DNA of 64,000 bases from Robiginitalea aurantiaca (GTDB lineage: Bacteria; Bacteroidota; Bacteroidia; Flavobacteriales; Flavobacteriaceae), in assembly GCF_030380815.1 (NCBI RefSeq), contig NZ_JAUDUY010000004.1, positions 336,355-400,354 on the forward strand. Reading direction: 5' to 3'. Position numbers and translations under genes: made by a program. This document shows positions 7,896 to 17,306 of the stretch, piece after piece. The stretch's first letter is position 1, and the number at the start of each line of letters is the position of its first letter. Under the pieces are notes generated by a model that was not told where the DNA came from, made no database searches, and saw only the letters and a program-made list of their open reading frames with translations.

Positions 7896-10496
7896 ATGAA
7901 CATAAATAATTTTACCATAAAATCACAGGAAGCGATTCAGCAGGCGCAGCAGCTGGCTCAGGAGCTCGGGCATCAGCAGGTTGAGAACGAGCATTTGTAC
8001 AAGGCGATTTCACTCACAGATGAAAACGTGCTTCCTTTTCTATTAAAAAAACTCACTGCGAACGAGGCTATGGTTGCGCAAATCCTCGAAAAAGAACTCG
8101 AAAGTTTCCCAAAAGTATCCGGAGGAAATCTCATGTTCTCCAGCGAGGCGGGTAAAACCCTTAACGAAGCCGCTATTATCGCCAAGAATATGGGCGATGA
8201 ATTCGTTTCAATAGAACATCTGGTACTGGCCATTTTTAAATCAAAAAGCAAAATAGCCCGTATCCTTAAAGATCAGGGGATCACGGAAAAAGATCTCAAG
8301 GCGGGTATTGAAGCCCTGCGAAAGGGGGGCAAGGTAACCTCCCAAAGCGCCGAAGACACCTATAATTCACTCGATAAATACGCGCGAAACCTCAATGAAT
8401 TGGCGGATAGTGGGAAACTCGACCCGGTAATTGGAAGGGATGAAGAGATCAGGCGCATTCTTCAAATACTATCCAGAAGGACGAAAAATAATCCCATGCT
8501 GGTTGGAGAACCCGGAACAGGTAAAACGGCAATTGCCGAAGGTCTCGCACACCGGATTATTCAGGGGGATGTCCCTGAAAACCTGAAGGACAAAGTGATT
8601 TATTCCCTCGACATGGGGGCGCTGATTGCAGGCGCCAAGTATAAAGGGGAATTCGAGGAGCGCCTCAAATCGGTCATCAAGGAGGTCACAGGCTCTGATG
8701 GAAACATCGTCCTGTTCATTGATGAGATCCACACCCTTGTAGGTGCTGGTGGGGGCCAGGGGGCCATGGACGCTGCAAACATCCTTAAACCCGCTCTTGC
8801 GAGAGGGGAATTAAGGGCAATCGGCGCGACTACCCTGGATGAATACCAGAAATACTTTGAAAAAGACAAGGCTCTGGAGCGTCGCTTTCAAAAGATCACT
8901 GTGGATGAACCCGATACAGAAAGTGCGGTTTCCATTCTGAGAGGATTAAAGGAAAAGTACGAAACCCACCATAAGGTGCGGATCAAAGATGAAGCTGTAC
9001 TGGCTGCCGTTGAGCTTTCTCAAAGGTATATCACAAACCGCTTCCTGCCCGATAAGGCCATTGATCTGATGGATGAAGCCGCTTCAAAACTTCGGATGGA
9101 AATCAATTCCAAACCTGAAGAACTGGACGCCATGGATCGGAGGATCATGCAGCTGGAGATTGAGATTGAAGCGATTAAACGCGAAGATGACCCCGCTAAG
9201 CTTAAAACCCTGAATGCCGAACTGGCGAACCTGAAAGAAGAGCGATCCTCTATTTTCGCCCAATGGGAACAGGAAAAGAGTGTGGTCGATTCCATTCAGA
9301 AGACCAAACAGGATATCGAAGATTACAAGCAGGAGGCAGAACGGGCCGAGCGAAACGGAGATTATGGTGTGGTGGCTGAACTGCGCTATGGAAAGATCAA
9401 AGATGCCCAGATAAAACTCGAAACCCTTCAACAGGATCTTGCCGAGCAGCAAGCTTCGGGAACTTTAATAAAAGAAGAAGTCACTGCCGATGATATTGCA
9501 GAGGTTGTGGCCAAATGGACGGGAATCCCGGTTACCAAAATGCTCCAAAGCGAAAGGGAAAAACTTCTGAACCTGGAAGACGTCCTGCACAGAAGAGTTA
9601 TCGGACAGGATGAAGCCATTGGGGCTGTTTCCGATGCGATCCGGCGCAGCCGGGCCGGACTGCACGATCCCAAGAAACCCATAGGCTCCTTCCTCTTCTT
9701 AGGAACTACCGGAGTGGGGAAAACCGAGTTGGCCAAAACCCTGGCAGCCTATTTGTTCGACGATGAAAATGCCATTACGCGCATAGATATGAGCGAATAT
9801 CAGGAACGGCATTCGGTCAGTCGTCTGGTAGGAGCACCTCCCGGATATGTCGGTTATGACGAAGGGGGACAATTGACAGAGGCAGTGAGGCGCAAGCCCT
9901 ATTCCGTGGTATTACTGGACGAAATAGAAAAGGCCCACCCCGATACCTTTAACACCCTCCTTCAGGTACTCGATGAAGGAAGGCTTACCGATAATAAGGG
10001 AAGGGTTGCCGATTTCAAGAATACCATCATAATCATGACCAGTAATATGGGTAGCCATATCATTCAGGAGAAGTTTGAGGAGTATCCGGATATGGAGACC
10101 GCATCAGAGCATGCACGGACGGAAGTCCTGGAACTGTTGCGTAAGAACATCCGTCCGGAGTTCCTCAACCGGATTGATGACATCATCATGTTTACACCGC
10201 TCAATAGAGAGGACATCAAACAGGTGGTTCGACTACAGATCGAAAACTTGAAGAAGATGCTTGCTGAGCAGCATATCACTGTTGACGCCACTGAAGAGGC
10301 CATTGCGTATCTAGCGGACAAAGGATTTGATCCTCAGTATGGGGCACGCCCGATTAAAAGGACCATACAGAAAGAAGTCCTGAATAACCTTTCGAGGGAG
10401 ATCCTCAAAGGCAGCGTTCACCCCGAGAGCATTGTATTGATCGATAGTTTTGAAAATGAACTCGTGTTTCGCAATGAGGATGAACTTGTAAAGTAG
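7896..10496 (+). CDS. clpB: ATP-dependent chaperone ClpB (Hsp100 disaggregase)
   Basis: Hexameric AAA+ disaggregase that works with DnaK to rescue aggregated proteins. All domains are present in 866 aa: N-terminal Clp repeats (about 1-145), first AAA+ module with Walker A GEPGTGKT (204-211) and Walker B VLFIDE, the coiled-coil middle domain (about 410-530), and second AAA+ module with Walker A GTTGVGKT (603-610) and [11 protein letters not shown]. The middle domain separates it from ClpC and ClpA. The leader region shows no clear TAnnTTTG element or CIRCE-like repeat. A strong terminator follows the stop. Confidence 0.98.
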   Translation: MNINNFTIKSQEAIQQAQQLAQELGHQQVENEHLYKAISLTDENVLPFLLKKLTANEAMVAQILEKELESFPKVSGGNLMFSSEAGKTLNEAAIIAKNMGDEFVSIEHLVLAIFKSKSKIARILKDQGITEKDLKAGIEALRKGGKVTSQSAEDTYNSLDKYARNLNELADSGKLDPVIGRDEEIRRILQILSRRTKNNPMLVGEPGTGKTAIAEGLAHRIIQGDVPENLKDKVIYSLDMGALIAGAKYKGEFEERLKSVIKEVTGSDGNIVLFIDEIHTLVGAGGGQGAMDAANILKPALARGELRAIGATTLDEYQKYFEKDKALERRFQKITVDEPDTESAVSILRGLKEKYETHHKVRIKDEAVLAAVELSQRYITNRFLPDKAIDLMDEAASKLRMEINSKPEELDAMDRRIMQLEIEIEAIKREDDPAKLKTLNAELANLKEERSSIFAQWEQEKSVVDSIQKTKQDIEDYKQEAERAERNGDYGVVAELRYGKIKDAQIKLETLQQDLAEQQASGTLIKEEVTADDIAEVVAKWTGIPVTKMLQSEREKLLNLEDVLHRRVIGQDEAIGAVSDAIRRSRAGLHDPKKPIGSFLFLGTTGVGKTELAKTLAAYLFDDENAITRIDMSEYQERHSVSRLVGAPPGYVGYDEGGQLTEAVRRKPYSVVLLDEIEKAHPDTFNTLLQVLDEGRLTDNKGRVADFKNTIIIMTSNMGSHIIQEKFEEYPDMETASEHARTEVLELLRKNIRPEFLNRIDDIIMFTPLNREDIKQVVRLQIENLKKMLAEQHITVDATEEAIAYLADKGFDPQYGARPIKRTIQKEVLNNLSREILKGSVHPESIVLIDSFENELVFRNEDELVK

Positions 10497-10518
10497 CCTT
10501 AAGAAACCCCGTAAATAG

Positions 10519-10554
10519 CCCCCGGATTCCCTTTGAATCCGGGGGTTCTTTTTT
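10519..10554 (+). terminator. Intrinsic terminator of clpB
   Basis: Perfect 11-bp GC-rich stem (10519-10529 with 10535-10545) and a short loop, followed by TTCTTTTTT, 23 bases after the clpB stop. Confidence 0.9.
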
Positions 10555-10613
10555 AAGTTGCATTATACCGTGCAGTATGCTATTTTTAACTTCTGACAAA
10601 AACCAACCCCTCC

Positions 10614-11210
10614 ATGAGTACAAAAGCTGAGCGGACTACCGCCTTTATTATCGAAACTGTAGCTCCCATATTTAACCGACAGGGGTATGTAGGAACGAGT
10701 ATGAGCGATCTTACCGAGGCGACAGGACTCACCAAAGGGGCCTTGTACGGGAACTTTGAGAATAAGGATGCCCTCGCTTTGTCAGCTTTTCAATACAATA
10801 CCACAAAGCTTTTAGGAGCTATCGATGAAGTACTCAGCAAGGAAGGCAGTGCCATGGAGAAATTGTACCGCCTTATTAATTTCTACAGGACCTACGATAT
10901 ATTTACAAATTCAATGGGGGGCTGTCCGATACTCAATACAGGGGTTGACGCTCAGCACAACCATCGCGTCCTTGCGGCTGCAACACGGGAAACCGCCAGA
11001 ATCATAGAAGGTAAGATTGCCCTGGTGCTGGAAGAAGGGGTGAACAGCGGAGAAATGAAATTACCTGTCCCGCCCCTGCAGTTCGCCAAACAATTTTATA
11101 CGATGATCATGGGTGCGGTGGCTATGGCGACCATAATGAGTGATCGCAAATACCTCTTTAACACTACTGCCTATCTGGAGGTCCTGATCCAAAAGGAAAT
11201 CAAAAAATAA
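10614..11210 (+). CDS. TetR/AcrR family transcriptional regulator
   Basis: DNA-binding one-component regulator of 198 aa. The N-terminal 50 residues form the TetR helix-turn-helix, with the signature GYVGTSMSDLTEATGLTKGALYGNFENKDAL (about 24-54). The C-terminal ligand domain contains GGCPILNTGVDA, a motif shared by a TetR subgroup that often responds to small electrophiles; that last point is family-level only. There is no adjacent divergent gene, so the target is not evident from context and may be its own promoter. An imperfect inverted repeat lies at about 10560-10580, before the start codon. Confidence 0.9.
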   Translation: MSTKAERTTAFIIETVAPIFNRQGYVGTSMSDLTEATGLTKGALYGNFENKDALALSAFQYNTTKLLGAIDEVLSKEGSAMEKLYRLINFYRTYDIFTNSMGGCPILNTGVDAQHNHRVLAAATRETARIIEGKIALVLEEGVNSGEMKLPVPPLQFAKQFYTMIMGAVAMATIMSDRKYLFNTTAYLEVLIQKEIKK

Positions 11211-11226
11211 TTACGGTAACGGATCC

Positions 11227-12651
11227 TTATCGAATCCTGAAGATCCAAAGTGCATCCTTATAGCGACCGCCAAACTTGCTGTCACGTGCCTTACGCGCTT
11301 CCTGAATGCTATTATAGCGCTGCAGGTATACATAGTTGAATTTATTCGCACTCCGATAGAACGACTTGGGCTCCAGGCCGCGGTCAGCGAGTTCCTTCAT
11401 AAACGCTTCATAATACTTTTTGGTCCCAAAGACATTGGTGATCAAGTAGAAGCCGGGCTCCAGGCCTTCTTCATCCACCTCCTGGTATTTTTCACCTTTT
11501 TCAGGGACAACCTCCTCATTGAGTGCCAGTGCTGCTTCCTCGGCTTTGGCAATGGAATCCCTTGTGCGCTGAAGGGCAAGCTCCTGATCCCTGGCAACGG
11601 CATCCAGCGAATCCCGTCTGCGGGCCGCCTCGGCTATGGCGCGCTCCTGAGCTTCGATTTCAGCCTCGAGTTCCGCCTGCTCAGCATCGGTCAAAGCCGC
11701 ATCCTCCTCGGGCAGTTCCTCTTCGATTTCCTCCTGCAGGATGTCTGATTTCCTCGGACCAAAGGAGAATGCCATGACTACTTCGTAACTGGTATTCCCT
11801 CCAACCGGATTATCATTCGAACCAAATTCCATTAGCGCACCGATTGACACCATTTCAAATAGCCTCACCCCTGCTCCCAGGGATGCCCCGTAAAAACTAT
11901 TATAACCAGCCTGGGCCCAGTAAGATGGGGCAGACCAAAGGGCAGTCAGCCCCATTTGGTTATCGTATCCGGGAACGCGTCTATAGTAAACAAGGGGTTC
12001 AAGGGTGGTCATGGTCCCAGACTTATTTTCCATAACCGGGAACGAGTATCGCGCCATCACACTAAAAACCTTCTCATCTGATTCCGTCACCGCGCCACTT
12101 TCGGTAAAGTTGTAATCCAGCATGTTCTCCGAAGTTACACCAATGGCAAACTCCCTGATCTGAAGTTCAATGCCAGGCATAACCTGAAAAACAAAATCAT
12201 CCACTTCACCATCGATAGGAAGTATGGGTTCTCCCGGATCAAGTCTGTCGTCTATCAGTTCTTGTTGATACCCAAAAACATTGACCCCAAAGGCAAGACT
12301 AAAATCTCCCCCAAGTGGTAAGTTGTAGGCAAAATTCAGCATTCCTCCAGTCTGTTGAAACAAGCCTGTATTGTGCTGGATAAACCCCGCACCATAAGAC
12401 ATGCGTTCCTGGCTCCTCATGTAACTCAGGTACAAAGTTGTTGGGTCAGCATCGATACCCTGCCATTGCCAGCGCGACCACAATGCCACCTGATTTTCAT
12501 AATCCTGGCGCAGGGAATACGTCGGGTTAAACAGGTTGGAGTTGAATTCCTGCAGGTTGTGTTGTCTGAAATCCGGGGGCAACTGAAGACTCTGGGTAAA
12601 AGCAGCTGTGCACATTGCGAAGAATAGCCCAATAATACCTTTCTTAACCAT
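11227..12651 (-). CDS. PorP/SprF-like membrane protein with coiled coil and SPOR-like C-terminus
   Basis: Outer-membrane protein of the type IX secretion-associated PorP/SprF family (474 aa). After a signal peptide (about 1-20, cut near FTQS), residues about 30-300 give the family beta-barrel, with the typical start QEFNSNLFNPTYSLRQDYENQVALWSR. Residues about 305-385 are a highly charged alanine- and glutamate-rich coiled coil. The last 75 residues, beginning GFYLITNVFGTKKYYEAF, look like a SPOR-type peptidoglycan-binding fold. This would link an outer-membrane barrel to the cell wall. It is a single gene facing the TetR gene. The barrel assignment is strong; the SPOR identity is by pattern only. 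Confidence 0.82.
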   Translation of the reverse strand: MVKKGIIGLFFAMCTAAFTQSLQLPPDFRQHNLQEFNSNLFNPTYSLRQDYENQVALWSRWQWQGIDADPTTLYLSYMRSQERMSYGAGFIQHNTGLFQQTGGMLNFAYNLPLGGDFSLAFGVNVFGYQQELIDDRLDPGEPILPIDGEVDDFVFQVMPGIELQIREFAIGVTSENMLDYNFTESGAVTESDEKVFSVMARYSFPVMENKSGTMTTLEPLVYYRRVPGYDNQMGLTALWSAPSYWAQAGYNSFYGASLGAGVRLFEMVSIGALMEFGSNDNPVGGNTSYEVVMAFSFGPRKSDILQEEIEEELPEEDAALTDAEQAELEAEIEAQERAIAEAARRRDSLDAVARDQELALQRTRDSIAKAEEAALALNEEVVPEKGEKYQEVDEEGLEPGFYLITNVFGTKKYYEAFMKELADRGLEPKSFYRSANKFNYVYLQRYNSIQEARKARDSKFGGRYKDALWIFRIR

Positions 12652-12661
12652 TAGCCCCGCA

Positions 12662-12693
12662 TTGAATTAATGAAGATGAATATATTATATTTG
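12662..12693 (+). promoter_or_regulatory. Bacteroidota-type promoter for the SixA-like gene
   Basis: TTG (12662-12664), a 21-base spacer and TATATTTG (12686-12693). It lies between the divergent PorP/SprF-like gene and the plus-strand phosphatase gene and gives a leader of about 50 bases. Confidence 0.65.
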
Positions 12694-12745
12694 TTAGCGC
12701 GTGCGCTTTTCGAGAGAGTCTCAAATGTACGGAAACCTACCAATT

Positions 12746-13291
12746 ATGAAAATTTTTCCTTATCTATTTTTAGGAATTTGCCTGTTAACGTTTTGGGGTT
12801 GTAAGGATACCCCGGTCGAATCCAAAATCGAGGTCAGCCCGGTTGTTTCAACCTATTATCTTATCCGGCATGCGGAAAAGGACCGGACAGATCCCGAAAA
12901 CAAGGATCCGGAGCTCAATCAACGGGGATTGGGAAGGGCGATGCACTGGGCCGAGATCTTCGACGATATCCCCCTGGACGCCATTTACTCCACGGATTAT
13001 GCCCGAACTACCATGACTGCGGCGCCTTCAGCCGTAAAAAAAGATATTACGGTTTCGTACTACGATCCGGAAATGTTGGGGATAGAGAGCTTCAAGGCTG
13101 AGACCATGGGAAAAAATGTACTCATCGTAGGTCATAGCAACTCAACGCCTGCAATGGTCAACCGGTTAATTGGAGCGGAAACCTACGCTGCCATGGAAGA
13201 CACGGATAACGGGAGCCTGTTCATCGTTACGCTAGTGGGAGAAACCCACTCCGTTGTGCGGTTGCATTTTAATTGTAATTGCCCGGAATAA
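12746..13291 (+). CDS. SixA-like histidine phosphatase lipoprotein
   Basis: Member of the histidine phosphatase (phosphoglycerate mutase-like) superfamily with the catalytic LIRHAEK motif. Partner residues are visible in IYSTDYARTTMTA and in the second histidine motif VGHSN. The start is placed at the ATG at 12746, because it directly begins a lipoprotein signal (MKIFPYLFLGICLLTFWGC); the longer GTG-started frame from 12701 is probably wrong. The mature protein (about 165 aa) would be anchored outside the cytoplasm, unlike cytosolic E. coli SixA. Its 3' end overlaps the convergent downstream gene by 23 bases. The substrate is unknown. Confidence 0.82.
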   Translation: MKIFPYLFLGICLLTFWGCKDTPVESKIEVSPVVSTYYLIRHAEKDRTDPENKDPELNQRGLGRAMHWAEIFDDIPLDAIYSTDYARTTMTAAPSAVKKDITVSYYDPEMLGIESFKAETMGKNVLIVGHSNSTPAMVNRLIGAETYAAMEDTDNGSLFIVTLVGETHSVVRLHFNCNCPE

Positions 13292-14018
13292 CCTCTACGT
13301 TTTCTAACTCCACAAGGGATAGCAATTCCAGGGCATCGCGGAGGTAAAGGGAATCCAGTTCTGCTACGGGCAAGGGGCCTTCGTATTTGTAATTTCTATA
13401 GTCCACAAAGCGCATCCCCCCGATCACTCGTTCGTTAAACGCCCTGCGAAAGCGCTTTCCACCGCCATTGGTATGGTATTCATACGCCAAAAATTCCGGC
13501 AAATACGTCCTGGCGTTGAACCAATAGACGAATACATCTTCGTAGTCCGTTCCTCCCCCCTCCTGATCGAAGGTGACCTGAACCTTGTAATATTCAGAAT
13601 CCTCAAGGGTTACACGCCCCAGATAGGCCTTGTTTACCGCTGCGTCATTCAGGCCGTTTGGCAAATACGCAAAGTAGTGCACTGAATTTACAGCCTCCGC
13701 CAGTTTCTGACGGGTACTGTCCGCTAACACTTGAGGCACCCCGTCAATCTTTCTCTCAAAAGAAGCCCCGGCAAGCCGATCTTCAATAAGGGAAGAATCG
13801 GTCTGTGTTATCCGCATCAGCACCCGCTTACCGGATTCCCGGAAGGTGCGGTATTGGCGGTCCCGGAATGTAAACTGTATCACACTGGTGTGGTAGCGGT
13901 CTCCACCGGCAGCCTCAATGGCGCAATCTACGATCTGTTGGGCATCGGGAACGGTTTCTTTTCTCGACTGGCACGCAAAGGTCAGCAGTACGATTGGCAA
14001 AAGCAGGAATCTGTTCAT
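13269..14018 (-). CDS. Lipoprotein of unknown function, DUF6503-like
   Basis: Predicted lipoprotein (249 aa) with the lipobox LLTFACQ. The remainder looks like a single beta-rich domain of the LolA/LppX-like kind that binds lipids or other hydrophobic ligands: alternating strands such as VIQFTFRDRQYRTFRESGKRVLMRITQTD and a conserved EDVFVYWFNARTYLPEFLAYEYHTN stretch. I match it to the flavobacterial DUF6503 family from memory; family members have sometimes carried a misleading aldolase name. The 3' end overlaps the SixA-like gene. Function unknown. Confidence 0.7.
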   Translation of the reverse strand: MNRFLLLPIVLLTFACQSRKETVPDAQQIVDCAIEAAGGDRYHTSVIQFTFRDRQYRTFRESGKRVLMRITQTDSSLIEDRLAGASFERKIDGVPQVLADSTRQKLAEAVNSVHYFAYLPNGLNDAAVNKAYLGRVTLEDSEYYKVQVTFDQEGGGTDYEDVFVYWFNARTYLPEFLAYEYHTNGGGKRFRRAFNERVIGGMRFVDYRNYKYEGPLPVAELDSLYLRDALELLSLVELENVEVIPGNYN

Positions 14019-14107
14019 TGCGAAAATAATTGAAATGCAAAGGTGCTATTTTCCTGTGAATTAAATCAGACCCACCTTTTTCAAAAAGCGTTCCCCCTAT
14101 TTTGTGC

Positions 14108-14115
14108 TATTTTTG
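14108..14115 (+). promoter_or_regulatory. -7 promoter element immediately upstream of smpB
   Basis: TATTTTTG matches TAnnTTTG. Only four bases separate it from the smpB ATG at 14120, so the transcript would be leaderless or nearly so. No convincing -33 TTG is seen. Confidence 0.5.
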
Positions 14116-14119
14116 CCTT

Positions 14120-14581
14120 ATGGAAAAGCGGATCAACATTAAGAACAGGCGTGCCCGGTTCGATTATGAATTTCTGGATACCTATGTAGCCGGCATTGTG
14201 CTTTCCGGTACGGAAATCAAATCGATTCGCCAGGGCAAGGCATCCATCACCGAGAGTTTCTGCGAATTCAATGAGCAGGGGGAACTCTTTGTGATCAATA
14301 TGCAGGTTGAACTCTATTCCCACGGATCCCATTACAACCATCAGCCCAAAGCCTCCAGAAAACTATTGCTTCAGAAGCAGGAACTCAAAAAGCTTGAGAA
14401 GGCCGTAAAGACGAGTGGAAACACCATCATTCCCACAAACCTCTTTATCAATGAAAGGGGGCTTGCCAAAATGAAAATCGCCTTAGCACGGGGTAAGAAA
14501 GAATACGACAAGCGTGAGACCATTAAAGACCGGGATTCAAAACGACAACTGGATCGGGTCAAAAAAGCCTATAACAATTAA
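14120..14581 (+). CDS. smpB: SsrA-binding protein SmpB
   Basis: Small basic RNA-binding protein that pairs with tmRNA to rescue stalled ribosomes. From the ATG at 14120 it has 153 aa, normal for the family; the longer frame from a TTG at 14102 would read through the promoter. Hallmarks are the start [41 protein letters not shown], the motif [25 protein letters not shown], and the basic C-terminal tail [21 protein letters not shown] that folds in the ribosomal mRNA channel. It faces pcm tail to tail. Confidence 0.97.
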   Translation: MEKRINIKNRRARFDYEFLDTYVAGIVLSGTEIKSIRQGKASITESFCEFNEQGELFVINMQVELYSHGSHYNHQPKASRKLLLQKQELKKLEKAVKTSGNTIIPTNLFINERGLAKMKIALARGKKEYDKRETIKDRDSKRQLDRVKKAYNN

Positions 14582-14589
14582 GCGAAAGC

Positions 14590-15231
14590 TTAGTTCTTAT
14601 CTTCAAGCAAGGGAACAAAACGAAAGGTACCGCATTCCCGTCTCTCGAATTCCTTTTCTGAACTCCGCGTAATGAGCAACATCGTCTGACTGTCCTCCCC
14701 TACCGGAATGACGAGCCGGCCTCCGATCTTCAATTGGGAGAGGAGCGCCTTAGGAACTCTCGGAGCTCCTGCAGTTACAAGGATTCCGTCAAAAGGAGCT
14801 TCTTCCGGCATTCCCTTATAGCCATCTCCAAAGACAAAACGTTTCGGCCGATATCCCATTTTTTCAAAAAACAATTTCGTTTTCTTGAACAAACTGAGCT
14901 GTCGCTCCACGGTATAGACTTTAGCTTTTAAAAATAAAAGGACGGCAGTCTGGTAACCACTACCCGTTCCTATTTCCAAAACCTTATCCCCTGGCTTGAT
15001 TTGCAGCAGTTCAGTCTGGTAAGCCACGGTATAGGGCTGTGATATGGTCTGATCCGCGGCAATGGGAAATGCCTTGTCCTGATAGGCGTGATGTTCAAAA
15101 CCGCTATCCATAAAAAGGTGCCTCGGAATTGTGCGTATCGCCTCCAGTACATCAGCATTTTTAATGCCTTTGGAAGCAACCAAATCGGCGAGTTGGTTTC
15201 GTTTCCCTTTATGTTTTAGCGTATCCTTCAA
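14590..15231 (-). CDS. pcm: Protein-L-isoaspartate O-methyltransferase
   Basis: SAM-dependent repair enzyme that methylates isoaspartyl residues in damaged proteins. Motif I is VLEIGTGSGYQTAVL; the substrate-binding pattern is seen in AFPIAADQTISQPYTVAYQTELL, and VTAGAPRVPKALLSQLKIGGRLVIPVG is motif III. I place the start at a TTG (15231), giving MKDTLKHKG, because family members begin in this way and a near-consensus -7 element (TAAATTCG) lies just upstream. A GTG at 15273 would add 14 residues. About 213 aa, normal for the family. Confidence 0.9.
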   Translation of the reverse strand: MKDTLKHKGKRNQLADLVASKGIKNADVLEAIRTIPRHLFMDSGFEHHAYQDKAFPIAADQTISQPYTVAYQTELLQIKPGDKVLEIGTGSGYQTAVLLFLKAKVYTVERQLSLFKKTKLFFEKMGYRPKRFVFGDGYKGMPEEAPFDGILVTAGAPRVPKALLSQLKIGGRLVIPVGEDSQTMLLITRSSEKEFERRECGTFRFVPLLEDKN

Positions 15232-15382
15232 GAATGCAAGGTTTGATGCGAATTTAGAAAATCCCGGGAACACTAAAAGGATTTTTTACGCTTTGACTGC
15301 CCCTCGGGACGGGTCCTGAATTTTATACACCCATAGTTGGCGGGAACTACGCCAATTCTGCGGGGAACTCATAAAGTATCAT

Positions 15383-15390
15383 TATTTTTG
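15383..15390 (+). promoter_or_regulatory. -7 promoter element for the Gfo/Idh/MocA gene
   Basis: TATTTTTG, 17 bases before the ATG at 15408; it likely starts the long plus-strand transcript that follows. No clear -33 TTG at the expected distance. Confidence 0.45.
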
Positions 15391-15407
15391 AAAAAACAGG
15401 AAATCAC

Positions 15408-16388
15408 ATGTTGAAAGCAGGCGTTCTCGGGGCGGGTCATTTGGGCAAAATTCACCTGAGGTTGTTAAAAGAATCCTCCCGTTATGATTTAATCGGGTTT
15501 CACGACCCTGATATCATTCAGGGTAAGGCCGTATCCGAGGAATTCGGTATTCCTTACTATGAAAATATGAACGCGCTCATCGAGGCGGTCGACGTGGTCG
15601 ATATTGTCACCCCCACCCTATCGCATTATGACTGCGCTAAAAAAGCCATCGGAAAAGGCAAGCATGTCTTTATTGAAAAACCGATTACACATACGCAGGA
15701 AGAAGCCAGGGAACTTATCGCACTATTACAGGCCAAAGGACTGAAGGGGCAGGTTGGCCATGTAGAGCGATTCAACCCCGCGTTTCAGGCTGTCAAACAT
15801 CAGATTGCAGATCCGATGTTTATCGAAACCCATCGCCTAGCAGAATTCAACCCCAGAGGTACCGACGTACCCGTGGTACTGGACCTGATGATTCACGATA
15901 TCGATATTATCCTGAGTGTGGTACAATCGGAAGTCGCAGATATTCAGGCAAGTGGGGTTTCAGTAATCAGTAATTCCCCGGATATAGCCAATGCCCGGAT
16001 TGCCTTTAAAAATGGATGTGTAGCCAACCTCACGGCAAGCAGAATATCCCTTAAAAACATGCGGAAATCCCGATTCTTCCAACGCGATGCATACATTTCT
16101 GTAGATTTCCTGGAACGGAAGGTGGAGGTCGTAAAAATGAAAGATGCCCCGGAAGAACCAGGGGAATTTGATATGGTCTTGCAGAATGCAGAAGGAGCTA
16201 AAAAACAGATCTATTTCGAGAACCCGGAAATCGTTGCAAACAATCCGATCCTCGATGAACTCGAAGCCCTTGCCACTGCTATTGAAAAAGACGTCACCCC
16301 CCCGGTTCCACTGGAACAGGGTGCCCGTGCACTTGATGTGGCGCTGCGGATCATCCAGGCCTTTGAAACTTCAAAACTCAATGCATAA
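15408..16388 (+). CDS. Gfo/Idh/MocA family oxidoreductase
   Basis: NAD(P)-dependent oxidoreductase of 326 aa with two domains. The N-terminal Rossmann fold carries GVLGAGHLGKIH (about 5-16), and the family EKPITHT motif contains the catalytic lysine (about 93-99). The C-terminal alpha/beta domain begins near VGHVERFNPAF. The usual substrates are sugars or sugar derivatives such as UDP-N-acetyl sugars, but none can be assigned here. It is first in a plus-strand run and is followed after 24 bases by a 3-hydroxybutyryl-CoA dehydrogenase gene, an order I regard as common in flavobacteria but without a clear pathway meaning. Confidence 0.9.
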   Translation: MLKAGVLGAGHLGKIHLRLLKESSRYDLIGFHDPDIIQGKAVSEEFGIPYYENMNALIEAVDVVDIVTPTLSHYDCAKKAIGKGKHVFIEKPITHTQEEARELIALLQAKGLKGQVGHVERFNPAFQAVKHQIADPMFIETHRLAEFNPRGTDVPVVLDLMIHDIDIILSVVQSEVADIQASGVSVISNSPDIANARIAFKNGCVANLTASRISLKNMRKSRFFQRDAYISVDFLERKVEVVKMKDAPEEPGEFDMVLQNAEGAKKQIYFENPEIVANNPILDELEALATAIEKDVTPPVPLEQGARALDVALRIIQAFETSKLNA

Positions 16389-16412
16389 CATTAGATAACT
16401 GTATACCAAATC

Positions 16413-17303
16413 ATGATACAAAATATAGCTGTCATCGGCGCTGGTACTATGGGAAATGGAATTGCCCACGTATTTGCCCAAAATGGATTTAAGGTGCACC
16501 TTGTGGATATCTCTGAAAAAAGCCTTGAACGCGGCCTGAGCACCATCGAAAAGAATCTGGATCGGATGTTGAACAAGGGAATACTCAATTCCGACCAGGT
16601 TAAAGACACCCTTGATAATATAAAGACCTTTACAGATCTGGCCAAAGGAGTTGTGGAGGCAGATCTCGTAGTGGAGGCAGCCACGGAAGAGGTAACCCTG
16701 AAGAAGAAAATATTCCGGGAGTTGGACGCCCATTGTCCTGAACAAACGATTCTTGCCACCAATACCTCCTCGATTTCCATTACCGAGATCGGGGCAGTAA
16801 CCAACCGGGCAGATAAAGTCATCGGCATGCATTTTATGAATCCGGTACCGATAATGAAACTCGTAGAGGTGATTCGGGGCTACAATACGAGCGACCGGGT
16901 GACCGAAGAAATCCTGGCCCTATCGGCCAAACTTGGGAAAATACCTACTGAGGTGAACGATTACCCCGGTTTTGTAGCCAACAGAATATTGATGCCCATG
17001 ATCAACGAGGCTATTGAAAGCCTCTTTCACGGCGTGGCAGGGGTTGGTGAAATCGATACGGTGATGAAATTGGGAATGGGCCACCCCATGGGGCCACTCC
17101 AGCTCGCCGATTTTATCGGCCTGGACGTCTGCCTTTCCATTCTGGAAGTGCTCTATGATGGTTTTAAAAATCCCAAATACGCTCCATGCCCCCTGCTGGT
17201 TAAAATGGTAATGGCCGGGAAACTCGGGGTTAAATCGGGCGAAGGTTTCTACGATTACTCCGAATCCAGAAAAGCAGAGAAAATAGCTGCGCAATTCAGC
17301 TAA
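16413..17303 (+). CDS. 3-hydroxybutyryl-CoA dehydrogenase
   Basis: Short-type 3-hydroxyacyl-CoA dehydrogenase (296 aa) that oxidises 3-hydroxybutyryl-CoA to acetoacetyl-CoA or runs the reverse reaction. The NAD-binding motif is VIGAGTMGNGIAHVF (about 6-20). The catalytic histidine is in GMHFMNPVPIMKLVEVI, and the conserved Asn lies in FVANRILMPMINEAI. The C-terminal dimer domain contains the MGHPMGPLQLADFIGLD motif. It lies four bases before the DUF1015 gene, so the two are co-transcribed. Confidence 0.95.
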   Translation: MIQNIAVIGAGTMGNGIAHVFAQNGFKVHLVDISEKSLERGLSTIEKNLDRMLNKGILNSDQVKDTLDNIKTFTDLAKGVVEADLVVEAATEEVTLKKKIFRELDAHCPEQTILATNTSSISITEIGAVTNRADKVIGMHFMNPVPIMKLVEVIRGYNTSDRVTEEILALSAKLGKIPTEVNDYPGFVANRILMPMINEAIESLFHGVAGVGEIDTVMKLGMGHPMGPLQLADFIGLDVCLSILEVLYDGFKNPKYAPCPLLVKMVMAGKLGVKSGEGFYDYSESRKAEKIAAQFS

Positions 17304-17306
17304 TCC

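Noticed and set aside
10560..10580. Operator palindrome for the TetR regulator
   Set aside because: GCATTATAC and GCAGTATGC match at only about six of nine positions; too weak to list as a site.
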